Below are positions 8,682 through 17,280 of a DNA stretch of 64,000 nt, piece by piece. Positions within the stretch are counted from its first letter, which is position 1; each line of letters starts with the position of its first letter. Under the pieces are notes generated by a model. It made no database searches. It was not told the origin of the DNA and worked only from the letters and a program-made list of their open reading frames with translations. The translations under genes were made by a program, and so were the position numbers. Origin of the DNA: Bifidobacterium pullorum subsp. saeculare (GTDB lineage: Bacteria > Actinomycetota > Actinomycetes > Actinomycetales > Bifidobacteriaceae); the NCBI RefSeq assembly GCF_016899725.1, contig NZ_JACLYU010000001.1:274194-338193 (forward strand), written 5' to 3'.

Positions 8682-11375
8682 TCAGCGCGCGGCGAGCCGG
8701 ACCGCGAGTGCCACCGAACCGACGTTGTAGCCGGAGCATGCGTACCGTGCGTATGCTCCGGCTTCGTCGTCCCCGGGGGCGAGCGCGACGATGAGCGGCG
8801 TCTTCGACGGGTCCACGAAGCTGGTCCGGGCGAGGCGTTCGGCGGTGCGTGCGTCGCAGTGCCACGGCCGCGTCTCGAAGGGCAGCCGGGCGAGCATGCC
8901 GGCGAGCGCCTCGGCCACGGGGGCGTCGGCGGGGGTGAGCGCGAGCACCGGGCGTACCGCCGTGAGCGCCGCCGGGTCGTCCGCACCCAGCTGGATGAGC
9001 TCGTCGAGCACATGCATGCTCGGTTCGGAGCCGTGGGCGTCGAGCACGAACAGCACGGCGGGGCCGTCGGCGGCGAGCGGCGTCAGCGAAGTGGCGGCGC
9101 CGTCGGCTCCGGTCAGCGGCAGATCCTCGAGCGGCAGCCGTTCGAGCAGCTGGTCCTCGCGCGGTTCGCGGAAGGCGAGCGGCATCCGCGTCACAGGGGA
9201 GCCGGCGCCGAGCGCGAAGCGGCGGACGGCGGCGAGCTGCCCGCCGTCAGGCAGGCGCACGGTGGTCACCAGCCGGTAGTCGCCGGGGGCGAGCGTCAGT
9301 TCCATCCGGCCGTCATGCCAGGGCGTCCGTCCGAGGTCGAGGGTGGTCCAGTCGGTGCCGTGCCCGGTCGCGCCGAGGCGGCCGAGCGTGAAGTCGACGC
9401 CGTGGCGCGGCGGCCGGGCGGCGTCGGGGGCGACGAGGGCGAACGGCACGAGGCCGGCCCGGGGCGCGTCGGAGGCGGAGCCGGCGCGGCGCGCGTCGAC
9501 GAAGGCGGTGCCGTCGAACCACTGCGGCTGGCCGGTCACCGGGTCGAGCCGGGCGGGCACGCCGAGCGCGCGGCAGATGGCCACGAAGGCGAGCGCCGCC
9601 TCCTCGGCCGTGCCGCGGCGCGCCGTCAGGAAGGTGGAGGCGGCCACGGGCGGCACCTCCTCGCACGACGGCACCGTCGCATACGAGTCGAGCAGGGCGC
9701 ACAGCGCGCGCGGCTGGCGGCGCGCCAGGCCGCGGCCGGTGTCGTCGATCATCCGCTGCAGGGCGCGGCGGTCGCCGGCCAGTTCCTCGTGGGCCACGCG
9801 CGGATCAAGCACATGGTCGACGACCATGCCCAGGCGTTCGCCTTCGGGAAGCTTGGCAAGCGCATCCGCGGCGAAGCCCCGCACGGCCATCGCGCCGCCG
9901 AGGGCGTCCTCGAGCACCGCGCCGGACACGTCGCACAGGTCCTTGGCGCTCAGCGCGGTCAGCAGGCGGATGCGCAGCATGCGGTCGGCTTCGTCGCCGG
10001 CGGCGGCGAGGAACGCCTCGACCACCGGCCAGTTGCCGCCGGCCTGGCGCAGCAGCCGGGGCACGTCGGGATCGGTCAGTCCGTCCGCCTCGGCGCGGCG
10101 CAGCGCCTCGTCGGCGAAGCGGGCGAGGCGTGCCACGCGGCGGCGTTCGGCCCCGGCGGCGCGCGCGGCGCTGGCCTGGCGTTCCTCGGGCGTCGCGTCG
10201 GCGGCGCGCGAGGGGCCGCCGGCCGGTGCGGCGAAGGTCATCGGCCGCCACCCCTGCGGCAGTGTGGCGGACGTGTCGGCGGCCTGTGGGGACGTAGCAT
10301 CGGCGGCGATCCGTCCGTCGAGCGTCACCGACGCCGTGGCGGTCCCGTCGGCGCCGCAGGCCGCGGTGTCGGCGATTGTCTCGCCGAAGTCGCCGTCGAG
10401 GGAGGCGTGCACGAGCACGGTGCCGCGGCCCAGTTCGAGGCGGGCGCGGCCGTCGGCGTCGGCGGCCAGCGTGGCCAGGGGGAAGAGCTCGGCGCCGTTG
10501 GGCAGTTCGAAGGCCACCAGCGCGCCAGCGGCCGGCGAGCCGTCGGCGCGGCGCACCGTCACCTCCAGCGGGGTGGTCGGCGCATAGGAGGCGGTGAGGT
10601 TCTCCAACAGCACGCCGCCGCGACAGCCCGCGTCCGCCGAGGCGTCCACCGTGCCGGTCGTGTAGTCGCAGAACACGCGCGCATGCACGAGCATCGCGCG
10701 GGAGGCGGCGCGGTCGAACCAACCGCGGTCCAGGCGCTCCTCGGGCTCGCAGGCGCCTAGGAAACGCCATGTGCCGTCCACCAGTGCCTCCACCCAGGCG
10801 TGGTTGTCGTCGCAATGCGCCCAGCGCGGCGTGTACACCTGGCGGGCAGGGATGCCGATCGCGCGCAGCGCGTGCACCAGCAGCGTGCTCTCCTCGCCGC
10901 AGCGGCCGACGCCGCGGTTGAGCGTGCCGTACGGGCCGAGCGTGCGCTCGTCGGAGGGCGAATAAGTCAGATGCTCGGCGCACCAGGTGTTCGTCTCCAC
11001 CACGGCGCGCGCGGCGTCCAGGCCCTCCACGCGGTCGGCCAGATCGTCGAAGATGCGCTCGCGGCAGGGCTCCAGACGCTCGTTGTTCACCCGCGGCCAG
11101 AACACGTAGTGCACGAACACGTCCTCCGGCAGCGCGCGGGTCCACGGCATCGTGGCGCGCAGCGTCAGCGCATGGTCCACGTAATCGAGCAGCGTGTCCG
11201 CCGGACGGTCCGTCAGGTCGGTCAGCGGCAGCGTGCCCATGAGCAGCGCCATCAGCGTGCGGCGGTCGCCTTGCAGCGATTCGGGGAGCGCCACCGCGGC
11301 GGCGGCGAGTTCGGGGCCGCGCGCGGCGAGACGCCGGGCGGCGTAGTCGGCCAAGGCGGGGGAGAGGATGGGCAT
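8682..11375 (-). CDS. Large cytoplasmic transglutaminase-like protein
   Basis: This 897-residue protein has no signal peptide or membrane helix, so it is probably intracellular. Residues 120-215 form a transglutaminase-like cysteine-peptidase domain: Cys159 in GVGRCGEES, His192 in DDNHAWVEA, and an acidic residue near 210 complete the expected triad. The middle region includes a beta-rich segment (about 240-330). Near residue 590 a second transglutaminase-like pattern, RGTAEEAALAFVAICRALG, lacks the cysteine. The C-terminal 130 residues look like a thioredoxin fold without CxxC. The ATG at 11375 follows GGAGGCACC. It is 37 bases behind the Nudix gene on the same strand, so probably co-transcribed. 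Substrate unknown; domain call good, function open. Confidence 0.8.
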   Translation of the reverse strand: MPILSPALADYAARRLAARGPELAAAAVALPESLQGDRRTLMALLMGTLPLTDLTDRPADTLLDYVDHALTLRATMPWTRALPEDVFVHYVFWPRVNNERLEPCRERIFDDLADRVEGLDAARAVVETNTWCAEHLTYSPSDERTLGPYGTLNRGVGRCGEESTLLVHALRAIGIPARQVYTPRWAHCDDNHAWVEALVDGTWRFLGACEPEERLDRGWFDRAASRAMLVHARVFCDYTTGTVDASADAGCRGGVLLENLTASYAPTTPLEVTVRRADGSPAAGALVAFELPNGAELFPLATLAADADGRARLELGRGTVLVHASLDGDFGETIADTAACGADGTATASVTLDGRIAADATSPQAADTSATLPQGWRPMTFAAPAGGPSRAADATPEERQASAARAAGAERRRVARLARFADEALRRAEADGLTDPDVPRLLRQAGGNWPVVEAFLAAAGDEADRMLRIRLLTALSAKDLCDVSGAVLEDALGGAMAVRGFAADALAKLPEGERLGMVVDHVLDPRVAHEELAGDRRALQRMIDDTGRGLARRQPRALCALLDSYATVPSCEEVPPVAASTFLTARRGTAEEAALAFVAICRALGVPARLDPVTGQPQWFDGTAFVDARRAGSASDAPRAGLVPFALVAPDAARPPRHGVDFTLGRLGATGHGTDWTTLDLGRTPWHDGRMELTLAPGDYRLVTTVRLPDGGQLAAVRRFALGAGSPVTRMPLAFREPREDQLLERLPLEDLPLTGADGAATSLTPLAADGPAVLFVLDAHGSEPSMHVLDELIQLGADDPAALTAVRPVLALTPADAPVAEALAGMLARLPFETRPWHCDARTAERLARTSFVDPSKTPLIVALAPGDDEAGAYARYACSGYNVGSVALAVRLAAR

Positions 11376-11412
11376 GGTGCCTCCAGAACGACGGTCGGTG
11401 CGGTGGGCCGCG

Positions 11413-11934
11413 TCAGTGCTGCTCGCCGTCGGCGACGAACAGCGCGTGGGCGTCTCCGGCGGCCTTGTTGGCCAGGTAGCGGCGGAACAGGGCCAGCCGT
11501 TCCACCGTGCTGGCCGCCAGCGGCGAAGGCAGGTCGTCGAGGTCGAACCAGCCGACCGCGAGGCTTTCGTCGTCGCCGACGAAGGGCTCGGCGTTGCCGC
11601 CGGGTTTCAGGGCGCACAGGAAGGAATGGTCCATGTACTGCGCGCGGTCGCCGTTGGCGTAGGTGAGCACCTTGGGGCTGGAGGTCACGGCCACCAGGTC
11701 GGTGACCACCACGTCCACGCCGGTCTCCTCCTTGACCTCGCGCACCACCGTGTCCGCCGGCTGCTCGCCGGGCTCATTGATGCCGTACACCATCGCCCAC
11801 TCGCCGGTGTCCGAGCGGCGGCCCAGCAGGATGCGGCCGTCGTCGCGGCGCACCATGCCGGTCACCCCCATCATCCAAAGCAGGTCATGCCCGATCTTGG
11901 CACGCAGGTCGAGCACAAACTGTGGCGTCGCCAT
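11413..11934 (-). CDS. Nudix hydrolase
   Basis: This protein hydrolyses a nucleoside-diphosphate-linked compound; the substrate is not evident. A full Nudix box is present (G-x5-E-x7-REVKEETGV, near residues 60-82), giving the metal-binding glutamates. The protein is 173 residues from ATG 11934, which follows GGAAAGGAACGACC; a longer in-frame version reading back to 11988 would be encoded by the hairpin and is rejected. The N-terminal pattern (FVLDLRAKIGHDLLWMMGVTG) is that of the ADP-ribose/NADH-pyrophosphatase-like Nudix proteins of actinobacteria. It lies between aminopeptidase P upstream and the transglutaminase-like gene downstream. Confidence 0.9.
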   Translation of the reverse strand: MATPQFVLDLRAKIGHDLLWMMGVTGMVRRDDGRILLGRRSDTGEWAMVYGINEPGEQPADTVVREVKEETGVDVVVTDLVAVTSSPKVLTYANGDRAQYMDHSFLCALKPGGNAEPFVGDDESLAVGWFDLDDLPSPLAASTVERLALFRRYLANKAAGDAHALFVADGEQH

Positions 11935-11941
11935 GGTCGTT

Positions 11942-11963
11942 CCTTTCCAAGGTCTTGGAAAGG
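11942..11963 (-). promoter_or_regulatory. Hairpin covering the Nudix gene ribosome site
   Basis: A perfect 9-bp stem (11942-11950 with 11955-11963) has a 4-base loop. Read on the minus strand, the arm nearest the gene contains the GGAAAGG of the ribosome site, so the folded RNA would hide it. It may also act as a partial terminator after the upstream aminopeptidase gene. Confidence 0.5.
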
Positions 11964-12016
11964 ACGCCCGGCCAGACGCCCTCCCCAAGACCCCTATCGT
12001 GCGGACTGATGCCGGA

Positions 12017-13612
12017 TCACCGGGCCTTGGCGGCCATGGCGGCCATCCACTGCTCGACGTCCTCGGGCTTCTTCGGAATGTCGATGGACAGCCATTCGGG
12101 GCCCTGCTCGGTCATGAGCACGTCGTCCTCGATGCGCACGCCGATGCCGCGGAACTCCGGCGGCACCAGCAGGTCGTTCTCCTTGAAGTACAGGCCCGGC
12201 TCGATGGTGAAGATCATGCCCGGGCGGATCTCGGCGCCCTGGTACGACTCGTAGCGGGCCTGCGCGCAGTCGTGCACGTCCAGGCCCAGATGATGGGCGC
12301 AGCCGCAGGCGTGCCAGCGGCGGTGCTGCTGGCCTTCGGGGGAGAGCGACTCCTCCACGCTCACCGGCAGGATGCCCCAGGCGTGCAGCTGCTCGGCCAG
12401 CACGCGCATCACCGCATGGTGGATGTCCGAGTAGGTGGCGCCCACCTGCGCGGCCTCGAAGCCGGCGGCCTGGGCGCGCAGCACGGTGCAGTAGATCTCC
12501 TTCTGCAGCGGGGTGAAATGGCCGTTGGTCGGGAAGGTGCGCGTGATGTCCGCCGTGTATAGGGAGTCGGTCTCTACGCCCGCGTCGATGAGCAGCATGT
12601 CGCCGGACTTGACGACGCCGGTGTTGCGCATCCAGTGCAGGATCGGGGCGTGCGGGCCGGAGGCGATGATCGTGTCGTAGCCGACCTCGTTGCCGTCCTC
12701 GCGGGACACGGCGTTGAACGCGCCCTCGAGCATGCGCTCCGAGCGCGGCTGGTCGAGCGCCTCGGGCAGCTTCATGAGGATATGGTCGAACCCGCGCTTC
12801 GTGGCCGCGATGGCCTTGCGCATCTCGCCGATCTCGTAGGCGTCCTTGGTCATGCGCGCCTCGGCGGCGACCTCGTGCAGCTTGTCGTCGGCGGCCGTGT
12901 TGCTGTCCGGATCGGCGAAGCCATTCGCCTCGCGCACGCCCTCGACCATCGCGGTGATGGCCGGGTCCGCCTCGCGCACCACGCGCACGCGCACCGCGCC
13001 CGCCTCCGCGCCCACGTCCTTGGACAGCGCGTCGGCCAGCTGGGCGATGTCATGGGTCTCCAGGCCGGTCATCGCGGCCAGCTCCTTGACGCCGGCGCGC
13101 GGACCCACCCAGTATTCGCCGTAGTGGGCGTTCGTGTAATAGTCGGCGGTGGAGTTGTCCGCGCGCGGGGCCACGAACAACTCGGCCGTGTGGGTCTGGC
13201 CGGCCTTGGCCTCCGGGGAGTCCGGATCCACCGGGTTGAGCACGAGCACGGCGCCCGCCTCGTAGTCCTGGCCCAGGCCCGTGTAGTAGGCGAAGGTCGT
13301 GTCCGGGCGGAAGGCGTAGTCGCAGTCGTTGTTGCGCACCTTCGGCTGGCCGGCGGGGATCACCAGGCGCTCGCCGGGGAAGTGGGCGCCCAGGGCCTTG
13401 AGACGGGCACCGATGTACTTCGAGGATTCCAGCGGCTCGATGGCCGGCTCCTGGTTGTCCCAGCCGGTGGTCATGAACTCGCGGAAGGTCTCGCCGGTGG
13501 GGCGCAGCGTGCGGTTGTTCACCCGGTCCGCATTCGGTTGGTCGTCTCCCGGAGCCGCAGCCGCCTCGCGCGCCTCGTATTCCCTGTCCTTGTCGGTGAT
13601 CACATCGCTCAC
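12017..13612 (-). CDS. pepP: Xaa-Pro aminopeptidase (aminopeptidase P)
   Basis: This cytoplasmic metallopeptidase removes an N-terminal residue in front of proline, finishing the breakdown of imported peptides. The N-terminal domain (creatinase-N type) is followed by a pita-bread M24 domain. Metal ligands are visible in LLIDAGVETDSLYTADITR (two Asp), HLGLDVHD (His), FTIEPGLYF (Glu) and GIGVRIEDDVL (Glu). I prefer GTG 13612, seven bases behind a strong GGAGG (531 residues); an ATG at 13642 would add 10 residues with no ribosome site. Two peptide importers in the window make a peptide-using lifestyle plausible. Confidence 0.93.
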   Translation of the reverse strand: MSDVITDKDREYEAREAAAAPGDDQPNADRVNNRTLRPTGETFREFMTTGWDNQEPAIEPLESSKYIGARLKALGAHFPGERLVIPAGQPKVRNNDCDYAFRPDTTFAYYTGLGQDYEAGAVLVLNPVDPDSPEAKAGQTHTAELFVAPRADNSTADYYTNAHYGEYWVGPRAGVKELAAMTGLETHDIAQLADALSKDVGAEAGAVRVRVVREADPAITAMVEGVREANGFADPDSNTAADDKLHEVAAEARMTKDAYEIGEMRKAIAATKRGFDHILMKLPEALDQPRSERMLEGAFNAVSREDGNEVGYDTIIASGPHAPILHWMRNTGVVKSGDMLLIDAGVETDSLYTADITRTFPTNGHFTPLQKEIYCTVLRAQAAGFEAAQVGATYSDIHHAVMRVLAEQLHAWGILPVSVEESLSPEGQQHRRWHACGCAHHLGLDVHDCAQARYESYQGAEIRPGMIFTIEPGLYFKENDLLVPPEFRGIGVRIEDDVLMTEQGPEWLSIDIPKKPEDVEQWMAAMAAKAR

Positions 13613-13741
13613 CTTGGTGCCTCCTGTCGCTTCGGATGCCATATTCCGCGCACCATCCTACCGCGCCTCGCAGCGTTTCCAGTTTCGATTATTCCCGGGT
13701 CCGTATGTACGTGCATGAGTTTTTTCTCTCAGTTCTTCTGC

Positions 13742-13767
13742 GTCATGGCGAGCAGTTCAGTCATGGC
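13742..13767 (+). promoter_or_regulatory. Direct repeats GTCATGGC before the lipoprotein gene
   Basis: GTCATGGC occurs at 13742-13749 and again at 13760-13767, 18 bases apart, within the AT-richer 250-base gap before the island lipoprotein. A flanking CAGTT/AACTG inverted pair (13753-13757 and 13770-13774) overlaps the second copy. Spaced direct repeats are what LuxR-type response regulators often bind, and one is encoded 2.3 kb away. No other clear feature is seen in the gap 13613-13893. Confidence 0.3.
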
Positions 13768-13893
13768 AAAACTGTCCATTCGGATGACAGAACGCTGTGG
13801 CAGGGAGATGCGTGACGCCGTAGCATGGGGAGGGTACATGACGGGTACCATCCGCACCTGTCATGCAGAGATCTCTCCAATGGAGGTGAGCAT

Positions 13894-14451
13894 ATGCGTA
13901 GCTGCATCATTCGCCGTGCACTGGTTGGTATGACGATAACGGCATGTCTGGTTGGCCTGTCTGCCTGTGAAGGAATGCATGACACTTCTGCGGAGCAGCG
14001 CTCTGTACCTGCCGCCGGTGATCAATCTGAATCGGAGGCAGCAGCGAAGCGTGCAGCCCGGGACTTCACCATACGGGCGTTGACCGCATATGAGCAGGCC
14101 TATGATTTCGATGACGACATGGTTCCTGCGCGGCTTTTGGGGAAAGCCTCGACGAACGGCAACAGTGATATTCCGCTACGTTCACCGGTCGGAGCTGTTG
14201 GAGCTGACACAACGTATTACGTTGCCTATCTGTGCAAGCAGCCGTCGCAGGCGTCATTCTCATTGTCTCTGAAACGCGGTGATGAGCGGCGTCGTCTCAT
14301 TCTGCACGAGGCATGCATGGGTGGTGTGGAGTCGATTGAATATCCGGTGTCGCGATTTCCTGATGCTACATCACTGTCTATTCACGCTTCTGACGGCACG
14401 CGTCTTGTTATAGCTATGTACGAAAGAACAGAACAAAAAGGAATGGAATAA
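13894..14451 (+). CDS. Lipoprotein of unknown function (low-GC island)
   Basis: I do not recognise the family. The 185-residue product has a lipoprotein signal with basic start, hydrophobic core and lipobox LSAC, giving lipidated Cys25. The mature part begins with a charged, Ala/Glu-rich linker, then a predicted globular domain of about 130 residues with a closing beta-rich region (TRLVIAMYERTEQ). The start ATG 13894 follows a strong GGAGGTGAGC; the longer reading from 13825 has no ribosome site. Base use is near 50 percent GC, unlike all genes to the left, suggesting transfer. Its stop overlaps the next start (TAATG), so it is co-translated with the small secreted protein remnant. Partner or immunity roles are speculation. 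Confidence 0.75.
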   Translation: MRSCIIRRALVGMTITACLVGLSACEGMHDTSAEQRSVPAAGDQSESEAAAKRAARDFTIRALTAYEQAYDFDDDMVPARLLGKASTNGNSDIPLRSPVGAVGADTTYYVAYLCKQPSQASFSLSLKRGDERRRLILHEACMGGVESIEYPVSRFPDATSLSIHASDGTRLVIAMYERTEQKGME

Positions 14452-14913
14452 TGAACAAGCGGAATAGGCTCAAGGCTTGGTCTCTGTTATTGCCTTGGTG
14501 TGTTCTCTGACTATGGTTCAGGGTGCGTCTGCTACGGAAATGACTACGCGTTCATGCCTGGAGCTATCAGTGGCTCAACTTCAGCTGATTTCTGGGCCGT
14601 GGCACATGCTCAGGTTGCAGCATTTCTTGCAAAATCAAATACTGTAACAGTAAGCCAGACTCGGAGTTGGAAGAATACATCAAAGACTACAAAATGGGTG
14701 CAATTAGGTGCACGTGGATACGCTTTTAATTATGTGACAGAAAGTAATCAGGGAACAGGAATAGTGATGGACATGGTCCATTCCCCGTCATCGGTATTGA
14801 CACATATGGTGCCGTTACATGAATCGACGAGGAAACGCAAGGACTCCGGCGTGGGGATAAGTTCATTGTCGAACGATTCTCCGCGCCGGATTGCGTTTGC
14901 AGCAAGGATATGA
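14451..14913 (+). pseudogene. Small secreted protein broken by two frameshifts
   Basis: Reading three frames in turn gives a coherent secreted protein. ATG 14451 yields MNKRNRLKAWSL and then stops. The frame from about 14486 yields the hydrophobic core VIALVCSLTMVQ and an ideal cleavage site GASA|TE. The frame from about 14540 yields a mature segment containing SGSTSADFWAVAHAQVAAFL and GARGYAFNYVTES. Each switch fits loss of one base: near 14484-14487 (CTCTGTT) and in the GAAATG at 14538-14543. The last in-frame stop is at 14913 but the natural end may be near 14765, because past 14748 the strand opposite codes for the kinase. About 66-70 mature residues; no family recognised. It could be a decayed gene or two base-calling errors. 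Confidence 0.55.
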
Positions 14914-15985
14914 GCAGTGTTGCCGTGACCGACAACAGTGAGTACATAACGTCCTGGCTCCCCGTGTTTCATGATGTTGTTGGTGATCTCCAGCACTATC
15001 GATGTTATAGCCTGCAGAACAGGCATATTCCTGCTGCGGTCGAAATCGACGTGTATGGAACCTGTGAATCCTAGCGAAGCAAGACGTTGCCGTTGTCTTG
15101 CGAGTATGTGCTCGAATGTATCTGATGATTTCATGGCAAGCAGGGAATCAGCATCCGGCTGAGGAATCTGATTCGCTGTGGCAACGGCTGGTTGGGTTTC
15201 AACATGTACGTAAGCTTCGGCAGACAGATATTGCGAAGTATCGCGCAATGGATTGAGCACTTCAGCGCGCAGCTCGTACAGGGCATCTTCCAGGACCTGT
15301 GACACGCGTGAACATATTGCCGGGCATCAGAAGAGGACTTATCCATGCCTGTCTGGCACAGACGGATGGCATAGGATAATGAACCGGCTGTTGAATCATG
15401 CAATGTGTGAGCGACGCGGAGACGCTCTTGTTGCTGCCTGATACGTTCCTGCGTGACTTCTGCTTCTGATTGGAGTGTGGTGATACGTTGACGCCAACGT
15501 GCTGCAGCACCACCGCCCACAGCAACCATGTAGGTCGCCGCCAGTGATATTGTTCCGGTGCCGGGGGCTGACTGCTCCAGCAGTGGGGAAATCAGCGTTG
15601 TCAGTGTGCACAGACCGCCCAATGTTATGGCGAGTGTCATATTGATTGAATATGCAAGTCTGACGAGTGAAAGCCAGACTCCCCAGAGCATCGTTGGTCC
15701 GTTGATCTCGCAGGGGACCAGGGATTCTGCGACGCACAGCAGGGCCAGCATGATACAGTACGGCCGGGGTTGTACTGCAGAACAGAGCAGCAGCATCGCA
15801 TAGAGGGCAGCAAAAATACCATCAATTACAGTCAGATTGCGATACGACACAACTAGCTCGCAGGCGAAAATCATAAGGCACATGGCGGCTGGTATGCCAT
15901 CGACTGCGCGTCTGCGAAGCTGATTGATATGTGACGGTGATTTTTTGTGGCGAACAGTATGGCGAACAACTGGTCTGAATCTCAT
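14748..15985 (-). pseudogene. Sensor histidine kinase (DesK/NarL type), frameshifted
   Basis: The membrane sensor partner of the response regulator starts by ATGA overlap with its stop (ATG 15985). Residues 20-170 hold about six hydrophobic helices; the dimerisation helix follows with phospho-acceptor motif RVAHTLHDSTAGSLS, typical of HisKA_3 kinases. After QYVHAC (about 15310) the reading frame is lost, and the continuation SQVLEDALYELRAEV appears in another frame, consistent with loss of one base near 15303-15312. The C-terminal part keeps an N-box-like VLEITNNIMKH, but no clear DxGxG or GxGL glycine boxes, so ATP binding may be degenerate. Low-GC base use, as in its neighbours. As it stands it should not make a full kinase. 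Confidence 0.7.
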
Positions 15986-16599
15986 CGAAGCCATCCGTTA
16001 TCAATACTTATGGCAATAGCCTCGGTGCGGTTATGCGCATGAAGCTTGCGGAAAGCCCGTTGCGCATGCGTTTTGGCGGTTGTGACGCTGATACTGAGCT
16101 GTCTGGCAATGCTATCTGTTGTTTTTCCCTCGGCATAAAGGCGCAGCACTTCACGTTCCATGGCAGACAGGGGGTTGACTGTTGGGACGTTGATGTTCCA
16201 CTGTGCAATTTGAGGAATGCCTGCTGCGTGCCCCATGGCGCGTACTAGCGTAGGAACAGGTGCTTCTTTAGGCAGTATTGCAGAAAATCCCCGTGGGGGA
16301 TTCCCGTCACACAATGACTGATCAAATGCAGTAATGCCTGTGATGGCGATCGGTATATGTGCTGCACAAAGCTGTTCTGCCAGAGTTGCACCATTCATTT
16401 CCGGCATTTCCATATCGGTAAGCAGTACCTGTGACCGCGTGTTAGCAGCAAGACATTCCTGCAGTGCGAGATTGGCTGAAGTCACAGCCCAGAGAACATC
16501 CACCGGAGCACGATATCGCTCAAAACCATGGCGGATCGCGTCCAGTACCAGCACGTCATTGTCCACAATTCCCGTGGTCAGCCGCTGTTGTCCGCTCAT
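15982..16599 (-). CDS. LuxR/NarL-family response regulator (low-GC island)
   Basis: This is the DNA-binding output of a two-component system. The receiver domain (residues 1-120) has the acidic pocket in IVDNDV, the phospho-acceptor aspartate in LLTDMEMPEMNG, and the conserved Thr and Lys positions (ITGIT, LPKE). The C-terminal 65 residues are a LuxR helix-turn-helix: LSAMEREVLRLYAEGKTTD, then IARQLSISVTTAKTH. I prefer ATG 16599, with GAGGT eight bases upstream; ATG 16608 sits two bases from it. Intact, unlike its kinase. Target genes are probably its neighbours: the convergent lipoprotein and secreted-protein pair is the obvious candidate. Confidence 0.9.
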   Translation of the reverse strand: MSGQQRLTTGIVDNDVLVLDAIRHGFERYRAPVDVLWAVTSANLALQECLAANTRSQVLLTDMEMPEMNGATLAEQLCAAHIPIAITGITAFDQSLCDGNPPRGFSAILPKEAPVPTLVRAMGHAAGIPQIAQWNINVPTVNPLSAMEREVLRLYAEGKTTDSIARQLSISVTTAKTHAQRAFRKLHAHNRTEAIAISIDNGWLR

Positions 16600-16749
16600 G
16601 TCATGCACCTCTTAAACATTTTGCCGGTGTGCAGTTGGGATGATTCCACCCATCATCACTGTGGGAAACGGATGCATGTTCATTGCGGTATAGAGATGAA
16701 TTGAACAGTACAGATGACTTGCAGCTTTATTGCAGCGCAGGTGCTGTCG

Positions 16750-17268
16750 TCAGAACGTCAGGCGCATCTGGTGCCAGGCGACGTTGCCGTGGGTGGAGGA
16801 GGACATGCCCTCGTCAAGGAAGCCGAGGCGGGCGTAGAAGCCGACGAGACGGTCCTTGCAGGTGAACACCAGGCCGGTGCGGCCGGCGGCGCGGTCGTCG
16901 GCGATGACCTGCCGCAGCAGACGGGTGGCGTGGCCATGGCCTTGGCGGGCGGGGGCGGTGTCGACGCCGAAGATCATCCGCCAGGCGCCGTTCGGGTCAT
17001 GCATGCCCGGATCGTCGTACATGGCGTCGGTCAGGTCGGACAGGTCGGTGGCGAAGCCGTTGACCATGGCGACGAGTTCGCCGTCCGCGGTCCCGCCGCC
17101 CTCCGTGGTCCCGTCGACGAGCAGCCAGAAGCCGTCGGGGTACGCGGCCAGCCGACCGCGCAGGGACTCGCGGCCCGCGGCCTCGGCTGCGGGGAAACAG
17201 GCGGCCTCCAACGCGGCGACGGCATCCAGATCATCCAACGTAGCATGGCGAATCAGCATGGACACCAT
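16750..17268 (-). CDS. GNAT-family N-acetyltransferase
   Basis: This protein transfers an acetyl group from acetyl-CoA to an amine; the acceptor is unknown. The 172-residue product covers a single GNAT domain: the N-terminal RHATLDDLDAVAALEAACF region, the acetyl-CoA loop DTAPARQGHGHATRLLRQVI near residue 105 (V-x-x-x-x-R-Q-G-H-G), and the closing FYARLGFLDEG. The start may be 17268 or an internal ATG at 17259; neither has a strong ribosome site. GC content returns to the genome norm here, so the right edge of the low-GC island lies between 16620 and 16750. Confidence 0.85.
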   Translation of the reverse strand: MVSMLIRHATLDDLDAVAALEAACFPAAEAAGRESLRGRLAAYPDGFWLLVDGTTEGGGTADGELVAMVNGFATDLSDLTDAMYDDPGMHDPNGAWRMIFGVDTAPARQGHGHATRLLRQVIADDRAAGRTGLVFTCKDRLVGFYARLGFLDEGMSSSTHGNVAWHQMRLTF

Positions 17269-17280
17269 GGTACGGCGCGG

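Noticed and set aside
8859..10760. Long plus-strand open frame opposite the transglutaminase-like gene
   Set aside because: It lies entirely on the strand opposite a clear gene, has an Arg/Gly/His-rich composition typical of GC-rich antisense frames and shows no domain.
14748..15305. Separate small kinase-like gene starting at GTG 15305
   Set aside because: It has no ribosome site and directly continues the broken kinase in another frame, so I treat both as one frameshifted gene.
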